The notes: generated by a model from the sequence alone, not told the origin. A stretch of DNA of 64,000 nt from Clostridiales bacterium (GCA_017551625.1 JAFZLF010000024.1:1-64000), one strand, 5' to 3'. Shown: positions 25,719 through 34,695, counted from the stretch's first letter. Numbers and translations are program-made.

Positions 25719-26134
25719 AAGAAGTGATTGCCAGCAGCAAGCTTACGGCTTCGGCTTCGATCCGTATCGCGCTTACGAACACGAGAGAAGAAGAGGCAGA
25801 ACTGAAGGAGCAGCTAAAGGAAGAGAAGATCCATGCGACAGCCGCGGATTTCGGCGGAGAGTTTATCTCGTCGGTCAGTAAGATCATCGAAAGATGCGTC
25901 GTTGCGGCTCAGCGTGAAGGGATCATCAGCACGAGCCATAATGAAGAAGGCGCTCTCGCGGGCGCGGCCAGAGAAGCAATCTCCCAGATCACTTCCAAGG
26001 CCATCGGACTTAATGTCGGCGGCAAGATCGGAATCGCGAGATTTAACGATCACATCAGTGTGTGCGTGTTCTTCGGCATCGGCCTTCTGCACTTGAATGA
26101 GATCGCCATCGGGCTCGGACACCGCGCGATATAA
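25715..26134 (+). CDS. HutP-family RNA-binding regulator-like protein
   Basis: A 139-residue protein resembling HutP, the histidine- and Mg-dependent RNA-binding antiterminator of Bacillus subtilis. The best match is the C-terminal half: SVCVFFGIGLLHLNEIAIGLGHRAI (split: SVCVFFGIG, NEIAIGLGHRAI) aligns with AVSLYGTIG and ETFGVGINHI of HutP, and KIGIARF aligns with GLRFAVLRG. The central helix GALAGAAREAISQITS also fits. The histidines that hold the metal in HutP are only partly kept. No histidine-utilisation genes occur in the window, so this conserved clostridial paralogue probably controls something else. It is coupled to the upstream regulator by ATGA; cmk follows after 77 bases. Confidence 0.72.
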   Translation: MKEVIASSKLTASASIRIALTNTREEEAELKEQLKEEKIHATAADFGGEFISSVSKIIERCVVAAQREGIISTSHNEEGALAGAAREAISQITSKAIGLNVGGKIGIARFNDHISVCVFFGIGLLHLNEIAIGLGHRAI

Positions 26135-26211
26135 GGAAACAGTGCATTTCGAAAAGAATAAGCATGGGCAAGAAAAGAAAACAGATGAGAAACGTCTCGG
26201 GAGGAAAGAAT

Positions 26212-26874
26212 ATGGAATACTATCAGATTGCGATCGACGGGCCTTCGGGTTCTGGTAAGTCTACACTGGCGAAGGGCGTGGCGAATAAGCTTCAGATCCT
26301 GTATCTCGACACGGGTGCGATGTACCGTGCCTGCGGACTGAAGGCCATCAAGACCGGTATCGATACGAAGGATACAGAAGAAGTCGAGAAGATGATGAAG
26401 GATATCAAGATCGATATCACACACGAAGACGGCGAGCAGCATGTCTGGCTCGACGGCGAGGATGTCTCGAAAGAAATCCGTATGCCGGGGGTTTCCGTAG
26501 CAGCCTCCGATGTGTCGGCGATCCCGTGTGTCCGTGAGGCGATGGTCGATCTGCAGCGAAAGATCTCCGAAGGAAAGAATGTCGTACTCGACGGCCGAGA
26601 TATCGGATCGAAGGTGTTCCCGGGTGCAAAGTATAAGTTTTTCCTCGTCGCGGCGGCGGAAGAACGCGCCAGAAGAAGACTTCTCGAACTTCAGCAGAAG
26701 GGCGTAACGGATACGACATACGAAGACGTACTTCGTGATATCCAGTACAGAGACCAGCAGGATACGACTCGTGCGGCCTCTCCACTGGTTAAGGTAGAGG
26801 ATGCGATCGAGATCGATACCACGAAGATCGGTATCGATGAGACACTGGATCTGCTCCTTTCCTATATTAAGTAA
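26212..26874 (+). CDS. cmk: Cytidylate kinase
   Basis: A 220-residue kinase converting CMP/dCMP to the diphosphates with ATP. The N-terminus AIDGPSGSGKSTLAKG is the Walker A motif (about residues 7-21), followed by YLDTGAMYRA for CMP binding, LDGRDIGSKVFPGAKYKFFL and RAASPL. The start at 26212 follows GGGAGG; upstream in-frame starts add a basic stretch outside the family. Length equals that of typical bacterial Cmk. It is followed by the IspH-S1 gene, an arrangement widely seen in Clostridia. Confidence 0.95.
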   Translation: MEYYQIAIDGPSGSGKSTLAKGVANKLQILYLDTGAMYRACGLKAIKTGIDTKDTEEVEKMMKDIKIDITHEDGEQHVWLDGEDVSKEIRMPGVSVAASDVSAIPCVREAMVDLQRKISEGKNVVLDGRDIGSKVFPGAKYKFFLVAAAEERARRRLLELQQKGVTDTTYEDVLRDIQYRDQQDTTRAASPLVKVEDAIEIDTTKIGIDETLDLLLSYIK

Positions 26875-26898
26875 GAAGAGAACGGGCAGGAAAAGAAT

Positions 26899-29046
26899 TT
26901 GGACAGCTGGAAAATCGAACTTGCGAAGTCTTCGGGATTCTGTTTCGGTGTGGAGAATGCGGTAAAGACGGCGTACTCTGTCATTAAGGAACACCCGGAC
27001 CGTAAGATATACATGCTGGGGGAGATCACTCACAACGAGGTCGTGGTGGGCGATCTTCTTTCGTCCGGGATGCTGCTCGTACACGATCCGAAAGAGGCTG
27101 AAGAGGGAAGTCTGGTTCTGATCCGCGCCCACGGTGTCACGCCTGCGGTCATTGCGGAGCTTTCGAAGCGGAACTGTGAGATCATCGACTGCACCTGTCC
27201 TTTTGTCAAGAAGATCCATGATATCGTAAAGAGAGCTGACGAAGAAGGTCATCCCGTCTATATCACGGGAACGAAGGGACATCCGGAGGTCGTCGGGATA
27301 TGCGGAGAATGCAGTCGTGAGGCGACTGTGATCTCGTCGTTTGAGGAGTGTACAGCACTCCCGGAGATCGAGAAAGATGCGGTTTTCGTGTCCCAAACGA
27401 CCTTCTCCAGCAAAGAATTCCAAAAAATATGTGAATTTGTGCAGAAAAAAATTGCAAAAAATCAAATATTTGGTACAATATGTTATACGACTGAAAATAG
27501 GCAGAGAGAAACTGCGGATCTGGCAGGCGTTTCCGATGTTATGATCGTCATAGGATCGAAGACCAGTTCAAATACGAAGAAGCTCTATGACATATGTTCA
27601 GATCGTTGTGCGCTGACTTATCTTGTCGGTGGCGCCGCTGATGTGGAACCATTGCTTCCTATGTGGAGGGAACGTGATGTGAAACGGATCGGTGTTACGG
27701 CAGGAGCATCAACGCCGGTGAGTATTATCAGGGAGGTTATCCAAACCATGAGTGAAGAGAACGGGGTAAACACAAATCCAGAGTCGAACGGCGACATCAA
27801 TTTCGGCGATTACGTTGAAAGCATTCCACAGCTTCGAAAGAACGCCACAGTGAAGGGAGCTATTACGTCCTATGATGGCGATTTCGTATACGTAGATGTC
27901 CATGATAAGTCGGAAGGTCGGATCCCTAGAAGTGAGTTTGAACCTGATTTTGACTTCGAGGCGGCAGCAAGCGAGAAGCAGGAAATTGAAGTTTACGTAA
28001 AGAGCATCCGTAATACGGATATGGGCAAGGAGATCATTCTCAGTAAGTCCCATGTTGATTTCTCCAAGAACAAGGCGGAGATCGAGGCAGCCTACGAGAA
28101 CAAGACTCCGGTAACAGTAAAGATCACGGGCGTCGTAAAGGATGGTGTGATCGCGAACTACGGCGGAGTAGATATTTACATTCACAGAACACAGCTCGAG
28201 CTGGGTACGGTGAACGATCTGGAAGCCTATAAGGGCAAGACGATCGAGATCCTGATCACTCAGTTCGATCCGGATAAGAGAAGACTCAGAGTTTCCGGTT
28301 CGAGAAGATCTCTTCTTAATGCGGAGCGTAAGGCGAAGGCTGAGGAAGTCTGGAACACGATCGAGAAGGATAAGGAATATGATGGCGTCGTCAGAAGCCT
28401 TACTGATTTCGGCGCTTTTGTTGACATCGGCGGTGTAGACGGTCTGATCCACGTATCCGAGCTGTCCTGGAACCGCATCAAGCATCCGTCCGATGTTCTG
28501 TCGGTTGGTGACGAGGTTCACGTATATGTGAAGGACTTCGATCCGGAGAAGAAGAGAATCTCTCTTGGCTATAAGAAGGCGGAGGATGATCCGTTCTATA
28601 ACATCGAAGAGCGTATCCCGGCCGGTTCGATCGTTCGCGGTAAGGTCGTCCGTATGTTCCAGTTTGGTGCTTTTGTAGAGCTCGAGCCGAATCTTGATGC
28701 TCTCTGCCACATCTCCGAGATCTCCAACGTGCGTCTTAATAAGCCGCAGGAAGTGCTGAAGGAAGGTATGGAGGTAGAGGCCCGAGTACTTGAGGTCAAC
28801 GCTGCATCCAGAAGAATCAGTATTTCCATCAAGCAGGTCAATCCGATCGATCCGCAGCCGAAGGATGAGGCTGCTGAGGAAGAAGCTGCTCCTGTAGAGG
28901 AGAAGGTAGAAGATGCTGTTGCTGAGGCACCGGTCGAGGAAGTTGCCGCTCCTGTTGAGGAAGCAGTAGCCGACGCTCCGGTCGAGGAAGCTCCGGCAGA
29001 AGCTGCGCCTGCTGAGGAAGCAGCTGAGGAGAAGCCGGCTGAGTAA
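26899..29046 (+). CDS. ispH-rpsA: IspH (HMBPP reductase) fused to ribosomal protein S1
   Basis: A 715-residue bifunctional protein starting at TTG (AGGAAAA upstream; no in-frame ATG fits the IspH start). Residues 1-285 are IspH, the last MEP-pathway enzyme, with its three cluster cysteines at Cys15 ([11 protein letters not shown]), about 96 (DCTCPFV) and about 197 ([10 protein letters not shown]) and with TGTKGHPEV. Four S1 RNA-binding domains follow, starting near 316, 400, 487 and 572; the third is the most canonical ([26 protein letters not shown]). Residues about 655-715 form an acidic Ala/Glu/Pro/Val tail. The fusion is known in Clostridia. The gene ends in a strong terminator and closes the cmk unit. 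Confidence 0.93.
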   Translation: MDSWKIELAKSSGFCFGVENAVKTAYSVIKEHPDRKIYMLGEITHNEVVVGDLLSSGMLLVHDPKEAEEGSLVLIRAHGVTPAVIAELSKRNCEIIDCTCPFVKKIHDIVKRADEEGHPVYITGTKGHPEVVGICGECSREATVISSFEECTALPEIEKDAVFVSQTTFSSKEFQKICEFVQKKIAKNQIFGTICYTTENRQRETADLAGVSDVMIVIGSKTSSNTKKLYDICSDRCALTYLVGGAADVEPLLPMWRERDVKRIGVTAGASTPVSIIREVIQTMSEENGVNTNPESNGDINFGDYVESIPQLRKNATVKGAITSYDGDFVYVDVHDKSEGRIPRSEFEPDFDFEAAASEKQEIEVYVKSIRNTDMGKEIILSKSHVDFSKNKAEIEAAYENKTPVTVKITGVVKDGVIANYGGVDIYIHRTQLELGTVNDLEAYKGKTIEILITQFDPDKRRLRVSGSRRSLLNAERKAKAEEVWNTIEKDKEYDGVVRSLTDFGAFVDIGGVDGLIHVSELSWNRIKHPSDVLSVGDEVHVYVKDFDPEKKRISLGYKKAEDDPFYNIEERIPAGSIVRGKVVRMFQFGAFVELEPNLDALCHISEISNVRLNKPQEVLKEGMEVEARVLEVNAASRRISISIKQVNPIDPQPKDEAAEEEAAPVEEKVEDAVAEAPVEEVAAPVEEAVADAPVEEAPAEAAPAEEAAEEKPAE

Positions 29047-29071
29047 TCAGAGACTTAATCAAGTATGTCAG

Positions 29072-29104
29072 GAAGCCTCGGGATGTCCCGGGGCTTCTTT
29101 TTTT
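29072..29104 (+). terminator. Intrinsic terminator after ispH-rpsA
   Basis: Stem GAAGCCTCGGG (29072-29082) / CCCGGGGCTTC (29087-29097), ATGT loop, then seven T (29098-29104). Confidence 0.92.
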
Positions 29105-29138
29105 GTCTGCCATCCTTTCTTAAACTGCTTCGTAAAAC

Positions 29139-29169
29139 TTGCACAAGTTTTCGAAATGTGTGCTATAAT
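29139..29169 (+). promoter_or_regulatory. Promoter of the Y-family polymerase operon
   Basis: TTGCAC (29139-29144), 19-base spacer, TGC-TATAAT with an extended -10 (TATAAT 29164-29169). The predicted start falls in the LexA box immediately downstream. Confidence 0.7.
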
Positions 29170-29175
29170 GAAACA

Positions 29176-29189
29176 AGAACACATGTTCG
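29176..29189 (+). promoter_or_regulatory. LexA (SOS) operator
   Basis: AGAACACATGTTCG matches the Gram-positive LexA consensus CGAACRNRYGTTYG at 13 of 14 positions, with both half-sites GAAC and GTTC intact. It begins 7 bases after the -10, over the transcription start, where LexA would block initiation. It also shows that the apparent coding extension upstream of 29210 is regulatory DNA. Confidence 0.85.
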
Positions 29190-29209
29190 ATATATTGTGG
29201 AGAGAAGAT

Positions 29210-30742
29210 ATGAGCAGCAACCCGGTAGAGTTTGATTCACTGCAAACTAAGGATAGAGTCTATCTGGCGATCGACCTGAAGTCGTTCTATGCCTCTGTCG
29301 AGTGTGCGGAGCGTGGACTCGATCCTTTGGATACCAATCTTGTCGTAGCGGATCAGAGCCGCACGGAGAAGACGATCTGTCTTGCTGTTTCTCCGAGCCT
29401 GAAGAGTTATGGGATTCCCGGTCGTGCCAGATTATTCGAAGTTGTGGAACGTGTCAACGAGGTCAACCAGGAACGTAAGTGGAAGAATAATGGATGTGCT
29501 TTTTCGGGAAAGACTTATCTGGATTCCGAATTGAAGAGGGATCCTTCTCTGGAACTCGATTATGTGATCGCTACCCCACAGATGTCTCACTATATGCAGG
29601 TGAGCGCGAAGATCTTCGGCATCTACCTTAAGTATGTCGCACCGGAAGATATCTTCGCATACTCGATCGACGAAGTTTTTATCGATGCGACACAGTATCT
29701 GTCGCTTTATAAGGTCGATGCACATCAGTTTGCGAGGATGCTTATCAATGATGTTCTGAAAGAGACAGGTATCACGGCGACAGCCGGAATCGGCACGAAT
29801 ATGTATCTATGTAAAGTCGCGATGGATATCGTGGCCAAGCATATCCCGGCAGATGAAGACGGAGTAAGAATCGCATCGATTAACGAAGAAGAGTATAAGC
29901 GCGATCTGTGGGATCATCGCCCGCTTACTGATTTCTGGCGGGTAGGAAGAGGAACAGCCGGGAAACTCGAGAAATTCGGTGTCTATACGATGGGCGATAT
30001 CGCTCTGATGTCTGCGGATAGAAAAAGTGTCGGGATACTGTATAAGCTTTTCGGGAAGAATACCGAGCTTCTGATCGATCATGCATGGGGGATCGAGCCG
30101 ACTACGATGGCAGACGTGAAAGCCTATAAGCCGGCGAACAACAGCATCAGTACCGGACAGGTCCTCCAGCACGCGACGAACTACGAGCATACGCGTTTGA
30201 TCGTGTGGGAGATGGCAGATACACTGGCGATGGATCTGGTGGCGAAGGGCCTTCTTACCAATCAGCTGGTGCTGACGATCGGCTACGATAAGGAAAGTCT
30301 CTCGGGTGGATCGTATCAGGGAGAAGTAGTGATAGATTATTATGGCCGTGCGGTCCCGAAGCATGCACATGGTTCGATCCGACTGGATTCGCATACTTCA
30401 TCCGGTAAGAAGATCACGGAAGCATGTATGGAACTGTTTGACAGGATCTACGATCCGAAGCTGTTTTCAAGAAGGATCGGGATCGCGGCCTGCGATGTGA
30501 TACGAAAGGAAGAAATGTCCGGACGAACTACTTATCAGCAGATGAGCCTCTTTGAACTTCTTGCGGACAAAGAGAAAGAAGCAGAGGAGAATGAGAAACT
30601 TGAGAAGGAAAAGACACTGGCCGAGACGATGGTCGGACTGAAGAACAAGTTCGGGAAAAACGCAGTTATCAAGGCGAAGAACTTAAGTGAGGGGGGAACG
30701 GCGATCCAGCGTAACGAGCAGATCGGCGGACACAAGGCATGA
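29210..30742 (+). CDS. Y-family (UmuC-type) translesion DNA polymerase
   Basis: A 510-residue error-prone polymerase for DNA damage bypass. The start at 29210 follows GGAGAGAAG; an earlier ATG would run through the LexA operator. Palm motifs DLKSFYASVE (metal Asp, steric gate FY) and YSIDEVFID (two catalytic acids) are intact, followed by TATAGIGTNMYLCKVA, the thumb RVGRGTAGKLEKFGV and a little-finger domain at about 330-450. The C-terminus has a Lys/Glu coiled stretch and QMSLF, a likely sliding-clamp-binding motif at about 447-452. It resembles Bacillus YqjW/UvrX more than DinB. It is coupled to the YolD-like gene by ATGA. Confidence 0.9.
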   Translation: MSSNPVEFDSLQTKDRVYLAIDLKSFYASVECAERGLDPLDTNLVVADQSRTEKTICLAVSPSLKSYGIPGRARLFEVVERVNEVNQERKWKNNGCAFSGKTYLDSELKRDPSLELDYVIATPQMSHYMQVSAKIFGIYLKYVAPEDIFAYSIDEVFIDATQYLSLYKVDAHQFARMLINDVLKETGITATAGIGTNMYLCKVAMDIVAKHIPADEDGVRIASINEEEYKRDLWDHRPLTDFWRVGRGTAGKLEKFGVYTMGDIALMSADRKSVGILYKLFGKNTELLIDHAWGIEPTTMADVKAYKPANNSISTGQVLQHATNYEHTRLIVWEMADTLAMDLVAKGLLTNQLVLTIGYDKESLSGGSYQGEVVIDYYGRAVPKHAHGSIRLDSHTSSGKKITEACMELFDRIYDPKLFSRRIGIAACDVIRKEEMSGRTTYQQMSLFELLADKEKEAEENEKLEKEKTLAETMVGLKNKFGKNAVIKAKNLSEGGTAIQRNEQIGGHKA

Positions 30743-31146
30743 GAGATAAGTATGAGACGATAAGAGGTTTGACTCGTCCACAGTATCCGGATCTTCCACC
30801 TATGCCGGTAAAGGATAGAGCAGCACAGTTTTCTCCCTTTGCCGCCGTAGTCGGATATGACGATGCCGTTCTGGAAACGGCTCGGCTTACGGATGACCGC
30901 GTCGAACTTCACGGGGATGCAGCGGATGAACTCGATCTCGCACTTGGAAAACTTCGGGAAAGGATCTCAGAACGACCGACTGTAAAGATCACTTATTTCA
31001 TCCCGGATGGTAAGAAGGCCGGAGGGAAATATGTCGAGAAAACAGGTGTGGTCAGAAGGATCGATGAGGTCGCAGGTATACTTGTTTTCCAGGATGGAGA
31101 GAAAATCCCGGTTTCCGAATTACGAAACATCCGTTTCGTAGAGTAA
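30739..31146 (+). CDS. YolD-like protein
   Basis: A 135-residue small protein of the YolD-like family, which in Firmicutes is found next to UmuC-type polymerases and is thought to act as a UmuD-like partner (inference from genomic pairing). The N-terminal DRAAQFSPFAAVVGYDDAV matches the family's conserved start and the C-terminal half is a small beta-barrel (VRRIDEVAGILVFQDGEKIPVSELRNI split as RRIDEVAGILVF and EKIPVSELRNI). The ATG overlaps the polymerase stop (ATGA), so both are under the same LexA box. Confidence 0.85.
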   Translation: MRDKYETIRGLTRPQYPDLPPMPVKDRAAQFSPFAAVVGYDDAVLETARLTDDRVELHGDAADELDLALGKLRERISERPTVKITYFIPDGKKAGGKYVEKTGVVRRIDEVAGILVFQDGEKIPVSELRNIRFVE

Positions 31147-31176
31147 AGAAGATTTGTGTTTTGCTACGATAGATAA

Positions 31177-31205
31177 TTGCATGCGTTTTGCCGAACCCGT
31201 ATAAT
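31177..31205 (+). promoter_or_regulatory. Promoter and 5' leader of the surface-protein gene
   Basis: TTGCAT (31177-31182), 17-base spacer, TATAAT (31200-31205). The leader of about 80 bases to the start at 31294 holds a perfect hairpin CTGCAA-GTTA-TTGCAG (31217-31232) and a small GGGA/TCCC hairpin (31257-31268). Neither matches a riboswitch I know. Confidence 0.75.
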
Positions 31206-31293
31206 GTAATTGTTTCCTGCAAGTTATTGCAGATCGGGGTTGTTCAGGGATGGATGGGGATGCGTCCCACGTATGTGGAAAGGACGTGTTTTT

Positions 31294-33372
31294 ATGTTTG
31301 TTTCTCGAGGTAAAAGAAGAGTTGTTTGCTTGGCCGTTGCGTTGTCACTTGTATCCGGTACATGGATACCGATACTGGCGGATGGAGAAGATGATGATCA
31401 AAATATCGTAAAGCGGGCAACGTATGGCGGGAATCCTGTTGTGTTTGGTGATATTGATACTTCAAATAGTGGTGAAACAGGTCTGGAAATAGTCGCAGAA
31501 CCTGACGACAATTTTATAGTTTCCGTAGGAAGTATCAATGCGGGCGATGAGACAGGAATATTCATGTCGAATAGCGGAGGAACTGTTGATCTTACTGTGA
31601 AGGGAAATATCACAGCCTGCGATGCCTTATTTTTTGCAGAAGGAATGGATCTTAATGGGCGGAATTATGTTGGTGTTTATGATGCAAACATCAAGGCCGG
31701 TATTACCGGAAATATCGTGGCGTCCGGGGGAGCTTTGTTGCTGGATTCGTATGGTAAATCTGTTACGGATGTATCGGTAACCGGAAATATCTCTGCGGTG
31801 GATGAGGCAGTTAATGCGGCTACTTTTGGTACAAGCTCCGGCAAGGTCGTGATAAATGGGTCTGTAACTTCGGAGTGTGATGCTTTGTACATAGGTGCAA
31901 ATGAAAATAGTTCTCATGTTGTTTCGGTGGCTGGAGATGTGTCTGGTGGGGAATGTGGCGTGTTTGCGTGGTCAAGAGTGTCAGGCGAAACGGATGTTTC
32001 TGTAATTGGCACAGTAGCAGGTAACGACTCAGGGATTCATGCAGAGGCAGCAAATAATGGTACAACAATCGTCAGAGTCAATGGTGATGTGACCAGTGAT
32101 GAATCCGGTATCTCTGCAAAATCAAGTTATGGAGGAAGCGTGAAGGTCCTTGTCGAGGGGGATCTTACCGGTGATAGTTATGGCCTGGTTGCGAAAAGTA
32201 TTGATGGAGAATCCGCTGCGGATATTCTGGTTACCGGTACCTTGACAGCCGGACGTCCTGTCCGGATCGAACCGAAAGATCTTGCGGTCGAGAGTAATGT
32301 CTGCCTTACTGCATGGAGAATCGTCCCAAAGAATGATGATGGTATCATAGCCGGTCGGGGCACGGAAACCGGAGACTGGGATCAGGACGAAGATTTTGAA
32401 AAGGCGATCGGTTACATCATCCGTTACGAACAGCCGGAAGAACATGGTACATTCTCCGCTGTGGATGCAGATGGGAATATTCTTGATACGAGTCATGGCT
32501 TTGATGTCGCCAATGAGGGAGATACGATCCTGATCGCTCCGGATCTGGATGAAGGATATGAGATCGTAGCCGCATATAACGGTATAGATGAGAAGACTCC
32601 TCTTTCAGTCGATGAAGACGGAAACTTTTATCTTGTGGTTCCGAGAGGCGGTGGTGTGTATCTGTCGGTAGATGTTGATCAGATCAACTGTAAGGTTCAG
32701 TTTGTGGATGGGGATGAGAACGTTCTTCAGGAAAAAGAACTCAAGTACGGTGAGACTCCGACCTACACAGGTCCTGAACCGACTAAGAAAGAGACAGAAG
32801 GATACACCTACGAGTTTGATGGTTGGGATTCGGAATTTGAGCCGGTAACCGGTGATGTGACCTATACGGCGCAGTTTGTCGAGATTGCGAAGACCTTTAC
32901 ACTGTCATTTGATCTGAACGGCGGTGCACTTGACGGTAAGTCCGGAAAGATCGAAGTCCAGGCCGACTATGGTTCCACGATCAAGCTTCCGGCCGCGCCG
33001 ACAAGGGATGGATATAAGTTCCTTTGTTGGAAAGGCTCTCAGTATGATGCTTCTGCGGAATATGTCGTGCAGGGTGACCATACATTTACGGCAGAGTGGG
33101 AAGAAGTGAAGCCGGAAGAGAAACCGGAAACGGAAATAAATACACCTGCGCCTGCAGAAGCTCCGGTAAACGATACAAAAGATACTCCGAGCCCGAAGCA
33201 AGAAGAAACGCCAACGCCGATTCCGACTGCGACACCGGCAAATGCGAAGCCGAAGACCGGTGATTCCGTAAGCGGGTTTGAATGGCTGGGAAAAAGTGTT
33301 TTGGTTTTAGGATTGGCGGTGACCGCATTTGTGGCCGTCAGAAATATCCGTAGAAAAGAAGAGAAATTCTGA
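31294..33372 (+). CDS. Cell-wall-anchored repeat surface protein
   Basis: A 692-residue exported protein. The start 31294 follows AAGGA and puts the signal peptide (SRGKRRVVCLAVALSLVSG) at the N-terminus. Residues about 50-350 hold roughly nine imperfect units of about 28-35 residues of the pattern V-x-V-x-G-x-V/I-x-(S/A)-x-x-x-G-(I/L), likely a beta-helix stalk. Two InlB-type repeats follow: one at about 465-530 (ETEGYTYEFDGWDSEF) and a Listeria-Bacteroides repeat at about 535-605 (FDLNGGALDGK, RDGYKFLCWKG). A Pro/Thr/Glu linker leads to the sorting signal PKTGD, a hydrophobic helix and RRKEEKF. A sortase would link it to peptidoglycan; none is encoded here. The first 900 bases look AT-richer than neighbouring genes. 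Adhesion is a guess. Confidence 0.8.
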   Translation: MFVSRGKRRVVCLAVALSLVSGTWIPILADGEDDDQNIVKRATYGGNPVVFGDIDTSNSGETGLEIVAEPDDNFIVSVGSINAGDETGIFMSNSGGTVDLTVKGNITACDALFFAEGMDLNGRNYVGVYDANIKAGITGNIVASGGALLLDSYGKSVTDVSVTGNISAVDEAVNAATFGTSSGKVVINGSVTSECDALYIGANENSSHVVSVAGDVSGGECGVFAWSRVSGETDVSVIGTVAGNDSGIHAEAANNGTTIVRVNGDVTSDESGISAKSSYGGSVKVLVEGDLTGDSYGLVAKSIDGESAADILVTGTLTAGRPVRIEPKDLAVESNVCLTAWRIVPKNDDGIIAGRGTETGDWDQDEDFEKAIGYIIRYEQPEEHGTFSAVDADGNILDTSHGFDVANEGDTILIAPDLDEGYEIVAAYNGIDEKTPLSVDEDGNFYLVVPRGGGVYLSVDVDQINCKVQFVDGDENVLQEKELKYGETPTYTGPEPTKKETEGYTYEFDGWDSEFEPVTGDVTYTAQFVEIAKTFTLSFDLNGGALDGKSGKIEVQADYGSTIKLPAAPTRDGYKFLCWKGSQYDASAEYVVQGDHTFTAEWEEVKPEEKPETEINTPAPAEAPVNDTKDTPSPKQEETPTPIPTATPANAKPKTGDSVSGFEWLGKSVLVLGLAVTAFVAVRNIRRKEEKF

Positions 33373-33400
33373 TCCCGGTCCGCATTCTATCCTAGTTTGA

Positions 33401-33436
33401 AAAAGAAGAAGCCTCGGAGTGACCGGGGCTTCTTTG
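33401..33436. terminator. Bidirectional intrinsic terminator between convergent genes
   Basis: Stem AGAAGCCTCGG (33407-33417) / CCGGGGCTTCT (33423-33433), T-rich on the plus side and TTCTTTTT on the minus side; it serves both the surface-protein gene and the NERD-TIR gene. Confidence 0.8.
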
Positions 33437-33454
33437 TTTGATGTGTCGAGGTAA

Positions 33455-34477
33455 TCAGTCCTGAGGTAATGCCTTGATCGTTTCGACGATCTCGTCCATG
33501 ATCTTTGCGTCGAGCTTCGGCATGATCCGGTACTGATACTCTTGAAGGTTTTCCTTAAAGTAGTCGTTGATCTCGCAATCTTCGATCCACAGAGGGAGGA
33601 TCGGTTTGCCAAGTGTTCTGGCTGTTTCGAATTCGTATAAAACTTCCGAACTGATCTGCGAGGCGGAGGAGAGAAGGATCAGAAATGCATCTGAATCCTC
33701 GATGGCCTTCGTTTCTTTGTCCTTGTAGAATGTTCCGATCGGTATGTCATCTGTTGCGTGCCAGACGAAAACGCCCTTGCTCTCGATGTCCTGCGTGATT
33801 TCTTTGGCATAGATCGCGTTGAGGCTGCTGTGACTGAGGAAGAGCATCGGCGGACGGCTCGGGCGATCCGGCTCCTTCATGCCTGTCTCCCAGAAACGGA
33901 AGATGTTATAGGCCATCTGATCGGTAAGGTCGCAAAACAGCCGCGGATCGATCGTGGAAGGCTCGTTTTTGTCGAGGAGCCTCTTCTCGCGGATACGGCA
34001 CTCGTGCATCTTCTGAAGGAAAGTGAAGGAATCCTTCAGATGATCACAAAATAGAAAAGTCTCTCCGGGATAGAGTGTGGTAAGCTGCCGGTTCAGTTCC
34101 GGATCGCTGTTGATCCGGGGGAAACACTGGATATCGTAGATGTTAGGAAGGAGATTGAACTTCAATCTCAGATGGCGGAGGACGGCGAACTTCAGCGCGT
34201 CCAGTTTCTCGGGCCGGTACGGCTTCGTACGATCTTCCATATCGTGAATCAGGATCTGGTCATCCGAAACGGAGATCTTCCTGGCTCCCTTGATCTCGAA
34301 TACATACACGCCCATGTGGGGGATAAAGAGGATCGCGTCGCAGTCTCTCGGTCCCTGGATCGTCTCGATCGTGGTAGAGAACAGGGCATAGATATAGTCC
34401 GGAAGCTGCTCCATGACAAACTTATATATCGCGCGTTCACTGCTCGTGCGAGGCTTGGATCCGATCAGTCTGGCCAT
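33455..34477 (-). CDS. NERD-TIR domain fusion protein, probable defence effector
   Basis: A 340-residue soluble protein. Residues about 10-130 are a nuclease-related (NERD) domain with the PD-(D/E)xK-type residues Asp47 (DCDAILF) and Glu61-x-Lys63 (VFEIKG). A helical middle part (130-205) leads to a TIR domain at 211-335: MLFLSHSSLN (first strand and box 1), GVFVWHATDDIPIG, AIEDSDAFLILLS and SSEVLYEFETA, where Glu282 sits at the place of the catalytic glutamate of NAD-cleaving TIR enzymes, then ILPLWIED. TIR domains in bacteria deplete NAD or signal in anti-phage systems, and NERD domains occur with defence genes; combined function is inferred. It is monocistronic, opposite to its neighbours, with GGAGGAAAG before the start. 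Confidence 0.8.
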   Translation of the reverse strand: MARLIGSKPRTSSERAIYKFVMEQLPDYIYALFSTTIETIQGPRDCDAILFIPHMGVYVFEIKGARKISVSDDQILIHDMEDRTKPYRPEKLDALKFAVLRHLRLKFNLLPNIYDIQCFPRINSDPELNRQLTTLYPGETFLFCDHLKDSFTFLQKMHECRIREKRLLDKNEPSTIDPRLFCDLTDQMAYNIFRFWETGMKEPDRPSRPPMLFLSHSSLNAIYAKEITQDIESKGVFVWHATDDIPIGTFYKDKETKAIEDSDAFLILLSSASQISSEVLYEFETARTLGKPILPLWIEDCEINDYFKENLQEYQYRIMPKLDAKIMDEIVETIKALPQD

Positions 34478-34521
34478 ATTCTTTCCTCCGATGTGAAATC
34501 CGGTTTCAGCTGCCTGATATT

Positions 34522-34530
34522 ATTCTATCA
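34522..34530 (-). promoter_or_regulatory. Extended -10 promoter of the NERD-TIR gene
   Basis: On the minus strand TGA is followed directly by TAGAAT (complement of 34522-34527), about 45 bases before the start. No -35 is apparent. Confidence 0.5.
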
Positions 34531-34620
34531 TGGAAAAGAGGAGAAAAATCAAGAAAACAATTCGCGTGATGGGCGTCCTGGCGGATTTATAAAGAAAGAG
34601 TAAAACAATCTGTTTGTCGC

Positions 34621-34650
34621 TTGACGGGAAAATACACTCTCTAATACTAT
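34621..34650 (+). promoter_or_regulatory. Promoter of the ABC transporter gene
   Basis: TTGACG (34621-34626), 18-base spacer, TACTAT (34645-34650), 45 bases before the start. Confidence 0.55.
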
Positions 34651-34695
34651 GGTTCTCGGAAAAAAGAATCACACGTTTTTAGAGAGGACATCACG

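Noticed and set aside
26050..27465. 471-codon open frame on the minus strand over hutP-like, cmk and ispH
   Set aside because: It is antisense to three well-supported genes, has no ribosome binding site and encodes an Arg/Asp/His-rich composition typical of antisense shadows here.
31206..31293. Riboswitch (for example cyclic di-GMP) in the surface-protein leader
   Set aside because: Only two short hairpins are visible; none of the conserved cyclic di-GMP core sequences could be found.
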